A stretch of 64,000 bases of DNA from Streptomyces gardneri (GTDB lineage: Bacteria; Actinomycetota; Actinomycetes; Streptomycetales; Streptomycetaceae). Position numbers and translations under genes: made by a program. Shown here in pieces: positions 47,194 to 55,360 of this stretch. Location of the stretch: positions 62,001-126,000 of the forward strand of contig NZ_BJMN01000026.1 in NCBI RefSeq assembly GCF_006539185.1, given 5' to 3'. The first letter of the stretch is position 1. Each line of letters begins with the position of its first letter. The notes under the pieces were generated by a model, which did not search any database, was not told where the DNA came from, and saw nothing but the letters and a program-made list of their open reading frames with translations.

Positions 47194-47335
47194 AGCTCCC
47201 CCTGCCCGTACCGCTGGTTTCGCCCAGGACAGTCTGCCTTGTCCGGAGGGAGTCCGTCAGCATCGGGTCGGCCGAGAGCGGGGGTCGGAGCGGGCCTGGA
47301 ACCGGGTCGTTGCCGGACCGTTGTGCGCCACGATA

Positions 47336-47352
47336 GCTGACGGGTCGTCAGA
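47336..47352. promoter_or_regulatory. TCTGACG box C
   Basis: GCTGACG-GGT-CGTCAGA, 13 of 14 consensus positions. A TACCGT -10-like hexamer (47360-47365) starts 8 bp after it and ends 7 nt before the ATG at 47373, so the box covers the -35/-10 spacer. Confidence 0.75.
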
Positions 47353-47372
47353 TCGGCGCTACCGTGAAGGCC

Positions 47373-48623
47373 ATGGAGAGCATGGAGGAGAGCATGGAGA
47401 CAGTGCCCGAGACCTTCCCGAAGATCATCTCGGTCGACGACCACACCGTGGAGCCCCCGCACGTCTGGCGGGACCGGCTCCCGTCCCGCTTCCACGACAC
47501 CGGCCCCCGGATCGTCCGCGCCCCCCTCAAGGAGATGACCTTCCTCGGCGGCAAGTTCGCCCCGGTCATGGGCGCCAAGGGCGACGACGGGCCCATCGGC
47601 GACTGGTGGGTCTACGAGGACCTGCACCGGCCCCTCACCCGCCTCGACACCGCCGTCGGCTACGACCGGGACGAGATACGGCTCGAAGTCATCACCTACG
47701 AGCAGATGCGGCCCGGCTCCCACTCCGTCCCCGACCGCCTCGCCGACATGGACGTCAACCACGTCCAGTCCGCCCTCTGCTTCCCCACCTTCCCGCGCTT
47801 CTGCGGGCAGACCTTCACGGAGGCGAGCGACCGCGAGCTCGGCCTGCTCTGCGTCCGCGCCTACAACGACTGGATGGTCGAGGAGTGGTGCGGCCCCGAG
47901 GCCCACGGCCGGCTCATCCCGCTCACCCTCATCCCGCTCTGGGACCCCGAGCTCGCCGCCGCCGAGGTCCGCCGCAACGCCGCGCGCGGGGTCCGGGCCG
48001 TCGCCTTCTCGGAGATCCCGCCCCACCTCGGGCTCCCCTCGGTCCACACGGACCACTGGGACCCCTTCTTCCGCGCCTGCGACGAGACCGGCACGGTCAT
48101 CGCCATGCACATCGGCTCCTCCAGCCGGATGCCGTCCACCTCCGCCGACGCCCCGCCGGCGGTCGGCTCCACCATCACCTTCGCGAACTGCTGCTTCTCG
48201 ATGGTCGACTGGCTGATGAGCGGCAAGTTCGAGCGCTTCCCGAATCTGAAGATCATGTACGCGGAGGGGCAGATCGGCTGGATCCCGTACATCCTGGAGC
48301 GCGCCGACGTCGTCTGGGAGGAGAACCGCGGCTGGGGCGGCGTCGCGGACAAGGTCCTGCGCCCGCCGTCCGAGCTCTTCGCCGGCCATGTCTTCGGCTG
48401 CTTCTTCGACGACGCCTTCGGGCTGAAGAACCTCGACTCCATCGGCGTCGGGAACGTCCTCTACGAGACGGACTACCCGCACTCGGACTCCACCTGGCCC
48501 AAGTCCCGGGAGGTCGGCGAATCGCAGATGGGACACCTGGCGCCGGACGTCGTCGACCGGATCGTCCGCGGCAACGCGATCGAGCTCCTCGGGCTGACCC
48601 CGGAGGGCCTCTGGCGGCCGTGA
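47373..48623 (+). CDS. Amidohydrolase-2 (ACMSD-like TIM-barrel) family metal-dependent hydrolase
   Basis: About 416 residues. TIM-barrel amidohydrolase-2 features: ISVDDHTVEPPHVWRDR near residue 20 (metal-site His with HxxxP rather than HxH), DRLADMDVNHVQSALCFPT, RGVRAVAFSEIPPHLG, VIAMHIGSSS with a metal His, and VLYETDYPHSDSTWP with the terminal metal Asp. The family contains decarboxylases and hydrolases of ring-fission or CoA-pathway intermediates. Several in-frame starts exist (GTG 47364; ATG 47373, 47382, 47394); 47373 is chosen because it lies 7 nt from a -10-like hexamer. Controlled by box C. Confidence 0.85.
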   Translation: MESMEESMETVPETFPKIISVDDHTVEPPHVWRDRLPSRFHDTGPRIVRAPLKEMTFLGGKFAPVMGAKGDDGPIGDWWVYEDLHRPLTRLDTAVGYDRDEIRLEVITYEQMRPGSHSVPDRLADMDVNHVQSALCFPTFPRFCGQTFTEASDRELGLLCVRAYNDWMVEEWCGPEAHGRLIPLTLIPLWDPELAAAEVRRNAARGVRAVAFSEIPPHLGLPSVHTDHWDPFFRACDETGTVIAMHIGSSSRMPSTSADAPPAVGSTITFANCCFSMVDWLMSGKFERFPNLKIMYAEGQIGWIPYILERADVVWEENRGWGGVADKVLRPPSELFAGHVFGCFFDDAFGLKNLDSIGVGNVLYETDYPHSDSTWPKSREVGESQMGHLAPDVVDRIVRGNAIELLGLTPEGLWRP

Positions 48624-48645
48624 CCGGCCGGTGGACGGGCCGGCC

Positions 48646-48671
48646 CCGGTAGGGCCTCGCGGCCCTACCGG
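48646..48671. terminator. Hairpin terminator
   Basis: 11-bp perfect stem CCGGTAGGGCC / GGCCCTACCGG with a TCGC tetraloop, 23 bp after the amidohydrolase stop. Confidence 0.85.
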
Positions 48672-48773
48672 ACGTCGTGCGGGTGATCCCGTCGGTGCGA
48701 TCCCGTGTGGCGGTCGCCCCCGTCGCACCCCTTGCCTGATGGCGTGGCGGCGGTGACGATGGGCCCTTCTGAT

Positions 48774-48790
48774 TCTGACGGAGCGTCAGT
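48774..48790. promoter_or_regulatory. TCTGACG box D
   Basis: TCTGACG-GAG-CGTCAGT, 13 of 14 consensus positions, ending 13 bp before the LLM oxidoreductase ATG and directly abutting its AAGGGG ribosome-binding site. Confidence 0.75.
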
Positions 48791-48803
48791 TAAGGGGTGT
48801 CCC

Positions 48804-49724
48804 ATGGTGGTCTACGGAATGCAGCTTCCCGTCCAGTCGCAGTCCACCCTCTACGCCGAACCCTGGGAGGCGGCCGCCGGGCCCGGGGATCTCCTCGCCG
48901 TCGCCCGCGCCGCCGAGGCGCACGGCTTCGACTACCTCGCGAGCTGCGACCACGTCGCCATCCCGCGTCGGCTCGCCGGGGCGATGAGCACCGTCTGGTA
49001 CGACCCTGTCGCCACGCTCTCCTTCCTCGCCGCCGCCACCGGGCGCGTCCGGCTCCTCTCGCACGTCGCCGTCGTCGGCCTGCGCCATCCGCTCGTCACC
49101 GCCAAGGCGTACGCGACCCTCGACCACCTCTCCGGCGGCCGGCTGGTCCTCGGCGTCGGCGCCGGGCACGTACAGGAGGAGTTCGAGGCGCTCGGCGTGG
49201 ACTTCGCGCGCCGGGGCGCCGTGCTCGACGAGACCGTCGACGCGCTGCGGGCGGCCCTCGGCCCCGAGGAGTACCCCGAGCACCTGGGCGAGCGCTTCGC
49301 CTTCAAGGACCTCGGGCAGTTGCCCCGGCCCGCCCAGGAGCGGGTCCCCGTCTGGGTGGGCGGCTCCTCGCCGGCCGCCGTGCGCCGGGCCGCGCTCAAG
49401 GGTGACGGCTGGCTGCCGCAGGGCGACCCGCGCGAGAAGCTCGCCGTCCAGATCCAGCGGCTCCTGCGGCTCCGCGCCGACGCCGGGATCGCCGAGCCGA
49501 TCACGGTCGGCGCCATCACCGAGGCGCTGTACGTCGGCGCCCCCGGCTGGGACGTCGGCCGCCGCACCCTGAGCGGCTCCCCGGAGGCGCTCGCCGCCTC
49601 CCTGCGCGCGTACGGGGACATGGGCGTGCACCAGATCCAGGTCCGGTTCCGCTCCCGGAGCCGTACCGAACTCACCGACCAGATGGCGGCCTTCGGTGCG
49701 GAGGTCGCCCCCCATCTGAACTGA
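48804..49724 (+). CDS. LLM-class F420-dependent oxidoreductase
   Basis: 306 residues, luciferase-like monooxygenase TIM barrel. Family features: GMQLPVQSQ at the N-terminus, AEAHGFDYLASCDHVAIPRR, RLLSHVAVVGLRHPLVTAKAYATLDHLSGGRLVLGVGAG, VPVWVGGSSPAAVRRAA and DGWLPQGD. The HPLVTAK and LDHLSGGR segments are typical of actinobacterial F420-dependent members. It probably oxidises a hydroxyl or dehydrogenates a ring/CoA intermediate with F420. The following SDR gene starts 15 bp after its stop. Controlled by box D. Confidence 0.88.
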   Translation: MVVYGMQLPVQSQSTLYAEPWEAAAGPGDLLAVARAAEAHGFDYLASCDHVAIPRRLAGAMSTVWYDPVATLSFLAAATGRVRLLSHVAVVGLRHPLVTAKAYATLDHLSGGRLVLGVGAGHVQEEFEALGVDFARRGAVLDETVDALRAALGPEEYPEHLGERFAFKDLGQLPRPAQERVPVWVGGSSPAAVRRAALKGDGWLPQGDPREKLAVQIQRLLRLRADAGIAEPITVGAITEALYVGAPGWDVGRRTLSGSPEALAASLRAYGDMGVHQIQVRFRSRSRTELTDQMAAFGAEVAPHLN

Positions 49725-49738
49725 GGAGCGTGGCAGAC

Positions 49739-50500
49739 ATGGGCAAGCTCGACGGGCGGGTCGTCCTCGTCACCGGAGCGGCACGCGGCCAGGGCGAACA
49801 GGAGGCGCGGCTCTTCGCCGCCGAGGGGGCGCGGGTCGTCCTCGCGGACGTCCTCGACGGCGCCGGCGAGGCGCTGGCCAAGGAGCTGGGGGAGGAGCGG
49901 GCGGCCTACGTCCACCTGGACGTGACGCGGGAGGAGGACTGGACCGCGGCCGTCGCCCTCGCCAAGGAGCGGTTCGGGAAGATCGACGGGCTCGTCAACA
50001 ACGCCGGGATCCTCCGCTTCAACGAGCTGCTCGCCACCCCGCTGGAGGAGTTCCAGGCGATCGTCTCGGTCAACCAGACCGGCTGCTTCCTGGGTATCAG
50101 GACGGTCGCGCCCGAGATCGCGGCGGCCGGCGGCGGGACGATCGTCAACACCGCCTCGTACACGGGGCTCACCGGCATGGCCGGCGTCGGCGCCTACGCG
50201 GCGAGCAAGCACGCCGTCCTCGGGCTCACCAAGGTCGCGGCGCTCGAACTGGCCGCGCGGAACATCCGGGTGAACGCGGTCTGCCCCGGCGCGATCGACA
50301 CCCCGATGAGCAACCCGGAGGGCGTCGACCCGGCCTCCACGGCCGAGCTGTACCGGAAGCTCGTGCCGCTCGGGCGGATCGGGCGGCCGGACGAGGTCGC
50401 GGCCCTCGCGCTCTTCCTGACGGGGGAGGACTCGGCGTACATCACGGGCCAGCCGTTCGTGATCGACGGCGGCTGGCTGGCGGGCGTCAGCCTCTTCTGA
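49739..50500 (+). CDS. Short-chain dehydrogenase/reductase
   Basis: 253 residues, classical SDR. Cofactor loop VTGAARGQG (TGxxxGxG), NNAG in LVNNAGILRF, catalytic Ser in NTASYTGLTGM, YAASK (Tyr near residue 153, Lys +4) and the PG motif AVCPGAIDTPMSN. The Asp after the second strand (VVLADVLDG) favours NAD over NADP. The ATG at 49739 lies 10 nt after GAGGAG. An in-frame GTG at 49730 is too close to it. It forms an operon with the LLM gene and may oxidise a ring or side-chain hydroxyl. Box E1 overlaps its stop codon. Confidence 0.92.
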   Translation: MGKLDGRVVLVTGAARGQGEQEARLFAAEGARVVLADVLDGAGEALAKELGEERAAYVHLDVTREEDWTAAVALAKERFGKIDGLVNNAGILRFNELLATPLEEFQAIVSVNQTGCFLGIRTVAPEIAAAGGGTIVNTASYTGLTGMAGVGAYAASKHAVLGLTKVAALELAARNIRVNAVCPGAIDTPMSNPEGVDPASTAELYRKLVPLGRIGRPDEVAALALFLTGEDSAYITGQPFVIDGGWLAGVSLF

Positions 50501-50512
50501 CGACTCGTCAGG
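50496..50512. promoter_or_regulatory. TCTGACG box E1
   Basis: TCTGACG-ACT-CGTCAGG, 13 of 14 positions. It overlaps the SDR stop codon and lies 3 bp ahead of a TTGACG(17 bp)GACAGT promoter (50515-50543). Confidence 0.75.
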
Positions 50513-50514
50513 TA

Positions 50515-50543
50515 TTGACGCACCTGCCGCTCGGTGCGACAGT
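50515..50543 (+). promoter_or_regulatory. Promoter of the LLM-amidohydrolase-ALDH operon
   Basis: TTGACG (50515-50520), 17-bp spacer, GACAGT (50538-50543), placed between boxes E1 and E2, whose centres are 63 bp (six helical turns) apart. That arrangement would allow side-by-side or looped repression. Confidence 0.5.
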
Positions 50544-50558
50544 CGGGCACATCACGAA

Positions 50559-50575
50559 TCTGACGGCTCGTCAGA
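50559..50575. promoter_or_regulatory. TCTGACG box E2 (perfect)
   Basis: TCTGACG-GCT-CGTCAGA, a perfect 14/14 match and the best copy in the window. It lies downstream of the putative transcription start and 24 bp before the LLM start codon at 50600. Confidence 0.8.
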
Positions 50576-50599
50576 AACTCACGAGGACGGTGAACCCCC

Positions 50600-51724
50600 T
50601 TGGAATTCGGGATCTTCGTACAGGGATACGTCGGCAAGCGCGCCGAGACCGATCCCGAAGCCGAGCACAAGGCCCTCATGGAGGAGACCGAGTACGTCAT
50701 CCAGGCGGACAAGTCCGGGTTCAAGTACGCCTGGGCCTCCGAGCACCACTTCCTGGACGAGTACTCCCACATCTCCGCCAACGACGTCTACCTGGGCTAC
50801 CTCGCCCACGCCACCGAGCGCATCCACCTCGGCTCCGGCATCTTCAACCCCCTCGCCCCCGTCAACCACCCGGTGAAGGTGGCCGAGAAGGTCGCCATGC
50901 TCGACCACCTCTCCGGCGGACGCTTCGAGTTCGGCTCCGGACGCGGCGCGGGCTCCCACGAGATCCTCGGGTTCATGCCGGGCATCACCGACATGAACCA
51001 CACGAAGGAGATCTGGGAGGAGACGATCGCCGAGTTCCCCAAGATGTGGCTCCAGGACGAGTACGTCGGCTTCCAGGGCAAGCACTGGTCGCTGCCGCCC
51101 CGCAAGATCCTGCCCAAGCCGTACGGGGCCTCCCACCCCGCCATGTGGTACGCGGCGGGGTCCCCCTCCTCGTACGCCATGGCCGCCAAGAAGGGCCTCG
51201 GCGTCCTCGGCTTCAGCGTGCAGAAGGTCTCCGACATGGAGTGGGTCGTCGAGTCGTACAAGACGGCGATCAAGGAGGCCAAGGCGGTCGGCGACTTCGT
51301 CAACGACAACGTCATGGTGACGTCGACGGCGATCTGCGCGGAGACCCACGACAAGGCCGTCGAGATCGCCGTCTCCGGCGGCCTCAACTACCTCCAGTCG
51401 CTGCTCTTCCGCTACCACGACACCTTCCCCCGCCCCGAGGGCATCCCCGAGTGGCCCGAGCTGCTCCCCGAGTACTCGGCCGAGATCATCGAACTCCTCA
51501 TCCAGGAGGAGCTGATGATCTGCGGAGACCCCTCGGAGGTCCTCGCCCAGTGCAAGCGCTGGGAGCAGTCGGGGGCGGACCAGCTCTCCTTCGGCATCCC
51601 GATCGGGATCTCGTACGAGGACACGATGAACTCGATCAAGCTGATCGGCGAGCACGTGATCCCCAAGATCGACACGGACCCGGTCCACCGCACGACCCGC
51701 TTCCGTCAGGCCGCGGGCCAGTAG
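50600..51724 (+). CDS. LLM-class flavin/F420-dependent oxidoreductase with a TTG start
   Basis: 374 residues, luciferase-like barrel of the longer type: EFGIFVQGYVGKR, KSGFKYAWASEHHFLDEYSH, RIHLGSGIFNPLAPVNHPVKVAEKVAMLDHLSGGRFEFGSGRG, and MICGDPSEVLAQCKRWEQSGADQL. The EHHF motif and the SGGR loop mark the luciferase-like family; cofactor could be F420 or FMN. The frame opens with TTG at 50600, with GAGG about 13 nt upstream. No ATG/GTG in frame precedes the conserved EFGIF strand. It heads the operon with the amidohydrolase and ALDH and is flanked by boxes E1/E2. Confidence 0.87.
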   Translation: MEFGIFVQGYVGKRAETDPEAEHKALMEETEYVIQADKSGFKYAWASEHHFLDEYSHISANDVYLGYLAHATERIHLGSGIFNPLAPVNHPVKVAEKVAMLDHLSGGRFEFGSGRGAGSHEILGFMPGITDMNHTKEIWEETIAEFPKMWLQDEYVGFQGKHWSLPPRKILPKPYGASHPAMWYAAGSPSSYAMAAKKGLGVLGFSVQKVSDMEWVVESYKTAIKEAKAVGDFVNDNVMVTSTAICAETHDKAVEIAVSGGLNYLQSLLFRYHDTFPRPEGIPEWPELLPEYSAEIIELLIQEELMICGDPSEVLAQCKRWEQSGADQLSFGIPIGISYEDTMNSIKLIGEHVIPKIDTDPVHRTTRFRQAAGQ

Positions 51725-51740
51725 GCGAGCCGGCCCACGC

Positions 51741-51773
51741 GTGGGCGGCGTCTTCCCGGACCGCCGCCCGCAC
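51741..51773. terminator. Weak hairpin within the LLM-amidohydrolase gap
   Basis: GGGCGGCG and CGCCGCCC (51743-51750, 51762-51769) pair with an 11-nt loop in the 157-bp gap. It may attenuate or stabilise rather than end transcription. The rest of the gap shows nothing notable. Confidence 0.35.
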
Positions 51774-51881
51774 GCCCCGACCGCGGCGGCCCGCGGCCGG
51801 GGCAGCCCACGTTCGGGGCACGGAAGACAACCCCCTGCGGAAACCGGCAGAAGACAGCACCCGTGCAGAAAGGGACCGTCC

Positions 51882-53621
51882 ATGCTCGACCACCTGATCA
51901 CGGGCGCCACCGTCGTGGACGGCACCGGCGCCCCCTCCTTCGTCGCCGACGTCGGGATACGCGACGGCCGCATCGCCGTCGTCGCCGAGCCCGGCACCGT
52001 CCGCGAGGAGGCCCGGACCACCGAGGACGCCACCGGCCTCGTCCTCACCCCCGGCTTCGTCGACCCCCACACCCACTACGACGCCCAGCTCTTCTGGGAC
52101 CCGTACGCCACCCCCTCCATGAACCACGGAGTCACCACCGTCGCCGGCGGCAACTGCGGCTTCACCCTCGCCCCGCTCCACCCGGACCGGCCCGAGGACG
52201 CCGACTACACGCGCCGCATGATGTCCAAGGTCGAGGGCATGGCCCTCGCCGCACTCGAAGAGGGCGTCGACTGGAGCTGGTCCTCCTTCGCCGAGTACCT
52301 CGACGCCCTCGAAGGACGGATCGCCGTCAACGCCGGCTTCATGGTCGGCCACTGCGCCCTGCGCCGGTACGTGATGGGCGCCGACGCCGTCGGCGGGCAG
52401 CCCACGCCCGAGCAGCTGGACCGGATGGTCGGCCTCCTCAAGGACGCCATGGAGGCCGGGGCCTGGGGACTCTCCACCACCCAGTCCGCCACCCACTCCG
52501 ACGGCGACGGCGCCCCCGTCGCCTCCCGGCACGCCACCCCCGCCGAGCTGATCGCCCTCTCCCGGGCCGTCGGCGAGCACGAGGGCACGCAGCTGGAGGC
52601 GATCCTCGCGGGCTGCCTCGACCAGTTCTCCGACGCCGAGATCGACCTCTTCGTCGAGATGACGGCCGCCGCGGGCAGGCCGCTCAACTGGAACGTCCTC
52701 ACCATCGACGCCGCCGTCCCGGAGCGCGTCCCGCGCCAGCTCACCGCCTCCGAGCGGGCCCGCAAGTCCGGCGGCCGGATCGTCGCCCTCACCATGCCGA
52801 TCCTCACCCCCATGAACATGTCCCTCGGCACGTTCTGCGCGCTCAACCTCATCCCCGGCTGGGGCGAGATCCTCGCCCTCCCCGTCCCCGAGCGGATCGC
52901 GAAGCTCCGCGACCCCGACGTGCGGGCGGAGATGCTGCGGCGCGCCGACTCCAAGGAGGCCGGGGTCTTCCGGCGGCTCGCGCACTTCGGCCGGTACGTC
53001 ATCGGCGACACGTACAGCGCCGAGAACGAGGGCCTGACCGGCCGGGTCGTGAAGGACATCGCCGCCGAGCGCGGCCAGGACCCCTTCCAGTGCCTCGTCG
53101 AGATCTGCGCCAACGACGACCTGCGGACCGTGCTGTGGCCGATGCCCAGCGACAACGACCCGGCCTCGTGGGCCCTGCGCCGCGAGACCTGGGACCACGA
53201 GGACGTGATGCTCGGCGGCTCGGACGCCGGCGCGCACCTGGACCGGATGTGCGGGGCGCCGTACACGACGCGCTTCCTCGGCGACTGCCTGCGCGGCCGG
53301 AAGCTGCTGCCCCTGGAGCGGGCGGTGAAGATGCTGACCGACGACCCGGCCCGGCTCTTCGGCCTGCGCGAGCGCGGCCGGATCGAGGAGGGCTTCCACG
53401 CCGACCTGGTCCTCTTCGACCCGGAGCGGATCGAGGCGGGCCCGGCGACGCTCGTCCACGACCTGCCGGGGGACAGCCCGCGGCTCGACTCGCGCGCGAT
53501 CGGGATCGTCTCGGTCCGGGTCAACGGCGTGGAGACGGTCCGCGACGACGAGGTGACCGGCGCGATCCCCGGCAGGGTGCTGCGCTCCGGCCGTGACACG
53601 AGGACGGTGAGCACCAGGTGA
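51882..53621 (+). CDS. D-aminoacylase/dihydroorotase-type amidohydrolase
   Basis: 579 residues. Cyclic-amidohydrolase superfamily: DHLITGATVVDGTGAP start, LTPGFVDPHTHYDAQLFWDP with the HxH metal pair, GVTTVAGGNCGFTLAPL, GHCALRRYVMG, and VMLGGSDAGAHLDRM with the metal Asp. The end segment, RGRIEEGFHADLVLFDPERI, is the usual hydantoinase-type composite-domain return. Annotated relatives are N-acyl-D-amino-acid deacylases, but many actinobacterial copies in CoA catabolic clusters have no known substrate. The ATG follows GAAAGGGA. Its stop overlaps the ALDH start (GTGA), so hydrolysis and aldehyde oxidation are coupled. Confidence 0.85.
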   Translation: MLDHLITGATVVDGTGAPSFVADVGIRDGRIAVVAEPGTVREEARTTEDATGLVLTPGFVDPHTHYDAQLFWDPYATPSMNHGVTTVAGGNCGFTLAPLHPDRPEDADYTRRMMSKVEGMALAALEEGVDWSWSSFAEYLDALEGRIAVNAGFMVGHCALRRYVMGADAVGGQPTPEQLDRMVGLLKDAMEAGAWGLSTTQSATHSDGDGAPVASRHATPAELIALSRAVGEHEGTQLEAILAGCLDQFSDAEIDLFVEMTAAAGRPLNWNVLTIDAAVPERVPRQLTASERARKSGGRIVALTMPILTPMNMSLGTFCALNLIPGWGEILALPVPERIAKLRDPDVRAEMLRRADSKEAGVFRRLAHFGRYVIGDTYSAENEGLTGRVVKDIAAERGQDPFQCLVEICANDDLRTVLWPMPSDNDPASWALRRETWDHEDVMLGGSDAGAHLDRMCGAPYTTRFLGDCLRGRKLLPLERAVKMLTDDPARLFGLRERGRIEEGFHADLVLFDPERIEAGPATLVHDLPGDSPRLDSRAIGIVSVRVNGVETVRDDEVTGAIPGRVLRSGRDTRTVSTR

Positions 53622-55087
53622 GGAGCGAGAGCGTGAGGACCGAGAAGCTCTTCATCGGCGGGGAGTGGGTCGAGCCCGACGGCGGCCATTACCCCGTCAT
53701 CGACCCGGCCACGGAGGAGGTCGTCGGCCTCGCGCCGGAGGCGTCCCGCGCCCAGGTGTACGAGGCGGCCGCCGCGGCCCGCGAGGCCTTCGACTCCTGG
53801 TCGCGGACGAAGCCGGAGGAGCGGGCGGCGATCCTCGACCGGGCGGCGGACCTCATGGCCCGGGACGCCGAGGAGAACGTCCTGCTCGCGCGGGCCGAGA
53901 CCGGCGCCACCACCGGCACCGCCCGCGGGATGCAGGTCGCGGTCGGCTCCTCGCGCTTCCGGCGGTACGCCCGGGGCGCCATGGAGCCGGTCGAGCAGGC
54001 GCTGCCCCCGCAGATCAACGAGGCCGGGCCGATGGGGAAGGCCGGGGTGTTCGGGGCGGTCGCGGTGCGGCGCCCGGTCGGCGTGGTCACCTGCATCACC
54101 TCGTACAACAACCCCTGGGCGAACCCGGCGGGGAAGATCGCGCCGGCGCTCGCGATGGGCAACACGGTCCTCGTGAAGCCCGCCCCGCAGGACCCGCTCT
54201 CGGTGTACGCGATGACGCGGGCCCTGGCGGAGGCCGGGGTCCCGGCGGGGGTCGTCAACGTCGTCACCGGCTCCGCGCAGGCGGTCGGCGAGGCGGCCGT
54301 GGACTCCCCGGAAGTCGACATGGTCTCGTTCACCGGCTCGACGGCCGTCGGGCAGGCGATCGGCGAGGTCTGCGGGCGCTCGCTCAAGCGGCAGCTGATG
54401 GAGCTGGGCGGGAAGGGGGCCGCGCTCGTCTTCGACGACGCGGACCTGGACTCCGCCGTCATGGGCATCGGCACGACCTTCGCCTTCTACAGCGGGCAGA
54501 TCTGCACGGCGCCGACCCGGGTGCTCGCCCAGCGCGGGATCTACGAGCAGCTGATCGAGAAGCTCACCGGCTTCCTGGCCTTCATGAAGGTGGGGGACCC
54601 GGCGACGCCGGGCACGGTGGTCGGCCCGGTCATCTCGGCGGCCCACCGCGACCGGGTGGAGGCGTACGTCGAGCTGGGGCGGAAGGAAGGGGCGCGGGTC
54701 GTCGCGGGCGGCGAGCGCCCGGACCTCGCGAAGGGCTTCTACGTGGCGCCGACCCTGCTCGCCGACTGCACCAACGAGATGCGGGTGGTCCGGGAGGAGA
54801 TCTTCGGTCCGGTCGTCGTGGTCGTCCCCTTCGACGAGGAGGAGGAAGGCATCGCGCTCGCCAACGACAGCGACTACGGGCTCATCGACTACGTGTGGTC
54901 GGGCGACGTGGCCCGCGCCTTCCGGGTCGCGGCGAGGCTGCGGGCCGGCGGGGTGGGCGTGAACACGATCGGGCGGAACATGGAGGCGCCGTTCGGCGGA
55001 TTCAAGAAGAGCGGGGTCGGACGGGACGTCGGCTCGTACGCGCTGCATGCGTACAGCGAGCTGCAGGCGGTCGTCTGGCCGGGCTGA
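53618..55087 (+). CDS. NAD(P)-dependent aldehyde dehydrogenase
   Basis: 489 residues. Substrate/cofactor motifs: EKLFIGGEWVEPDGG, ITSYNNPWANPAGKIAPALA with the oxyanion Asn, VSFTGSTAVGQAI, MELGGKGAALVF with the general-base Glu near residue 262, GQICTAPTRV with the nucleophilic Cys near residue 296, and EEIFGPVVVVVPF. It oxidises an aldehyde to the acid. Translation is coupled to the upstream amidohydrolase. Substrate unknown; probably the last enzyme of the box-E operon, as an ~270-bp non-coding region follows. Confidence 0.92.
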   Translation: MRSESVRTEKLFIGGEWVEPDGGHYPVIDPATEEVVGLAPEASRAQVYEAAAAAREAFDSWSRTKPEERAAILDRAADLMARDAEENVLLARAETGATTGTARGMQVAVGSSRFRRYARGAMEPVEQALPPQINEAGPMGKAGVFGAVAVRRPVGVVTCITSYNNPWANPAGKIAPALAMGNTVLVKPAPQDPLSVYAMTRALAEAGVPAGVVNVVTGSAQAVGEAAVDSPEVDMVSFTGSTAVGQAIGEVCGRSLKRQLMELGGKGAALVFDDADLDSAVMGIGTTFAFYSGQICTAPTRVLAQRGIYEQLIEKLTGFLAFMKVGDPATPGTVVGPVISAAHRDRVEAYVELGRKEGARVVAGGERPDLAKGFYVAPTLLADCTNEMRVVREEIFGPVVVVVPFDEEEEGIALANDSDYGLIDYVWSGDVARAFRVAARLRAGGVGVNTIGRNMEAPFGGFKKSGVGRDVGSYALHAYSELQAVVWPG

Positions 55088-55133
55088 GACAGGGCCGACG
55101 GCGCCCCCGGGCAGGCCGTCGAACAGTCTGTTG

Positions 55134-55152
55134 AAATTTCCTCGGGAAATTT
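55134..55152. promoter_or_regulatory. AT-rich 19-bp perfect palindrome upstream of the APC permease
   Basis: AAATTTCC-TCG-GGAAATTT, 8-bp perfect arms, is strikingly AT-rich in GC-rich DNA. It lies in the 273-bp gap 55088-55360 and could be an operator for the permease or a transcript element. Confidence 0.5.
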
Positions 55153-55210
55153 TGGAAACGGACATTTGGGGTACAGCTGCGGTTCCCGCATATCGGACAT
55201 GGATCGACTG

Positions 55211-55228
55211 ACCTACCAGTTGGTCGGT
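55211..55228. promoter_or_regulatory. TetR-type imperfect palindrome upstream of the APC permease
   Basis: ACCTACCA-GT-TGGTCGGT, 14 of 18 positions symmetric (ACCnACCAnnTGGTnGGT), the style of many TetR operators, 133 bp before the permease start. The rest of the gap (to 55360) shows a TTTAACGT stretch next to the start (see the permease). Confidence 0.5.
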
Positions 55229-55360
55229 CCGTGTCGGTGGTCGATCTTTCAATCATTGGCGTAGGTCTGCTTCGACCCCGCCAATGCAAGGCATTGATCG
55301 ATCAAGTGAGCGGACTTCGATCTTCCGGATATGGAAACCGCAGCATTTAACGTCCTGTTC

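Noticed and set aside
47194..47335. Additional small gene between the SARP and the amidohydrolase
   Set aside because: No frame with a ribosome-binding site and plausible codon use; the region is promoter DNA.
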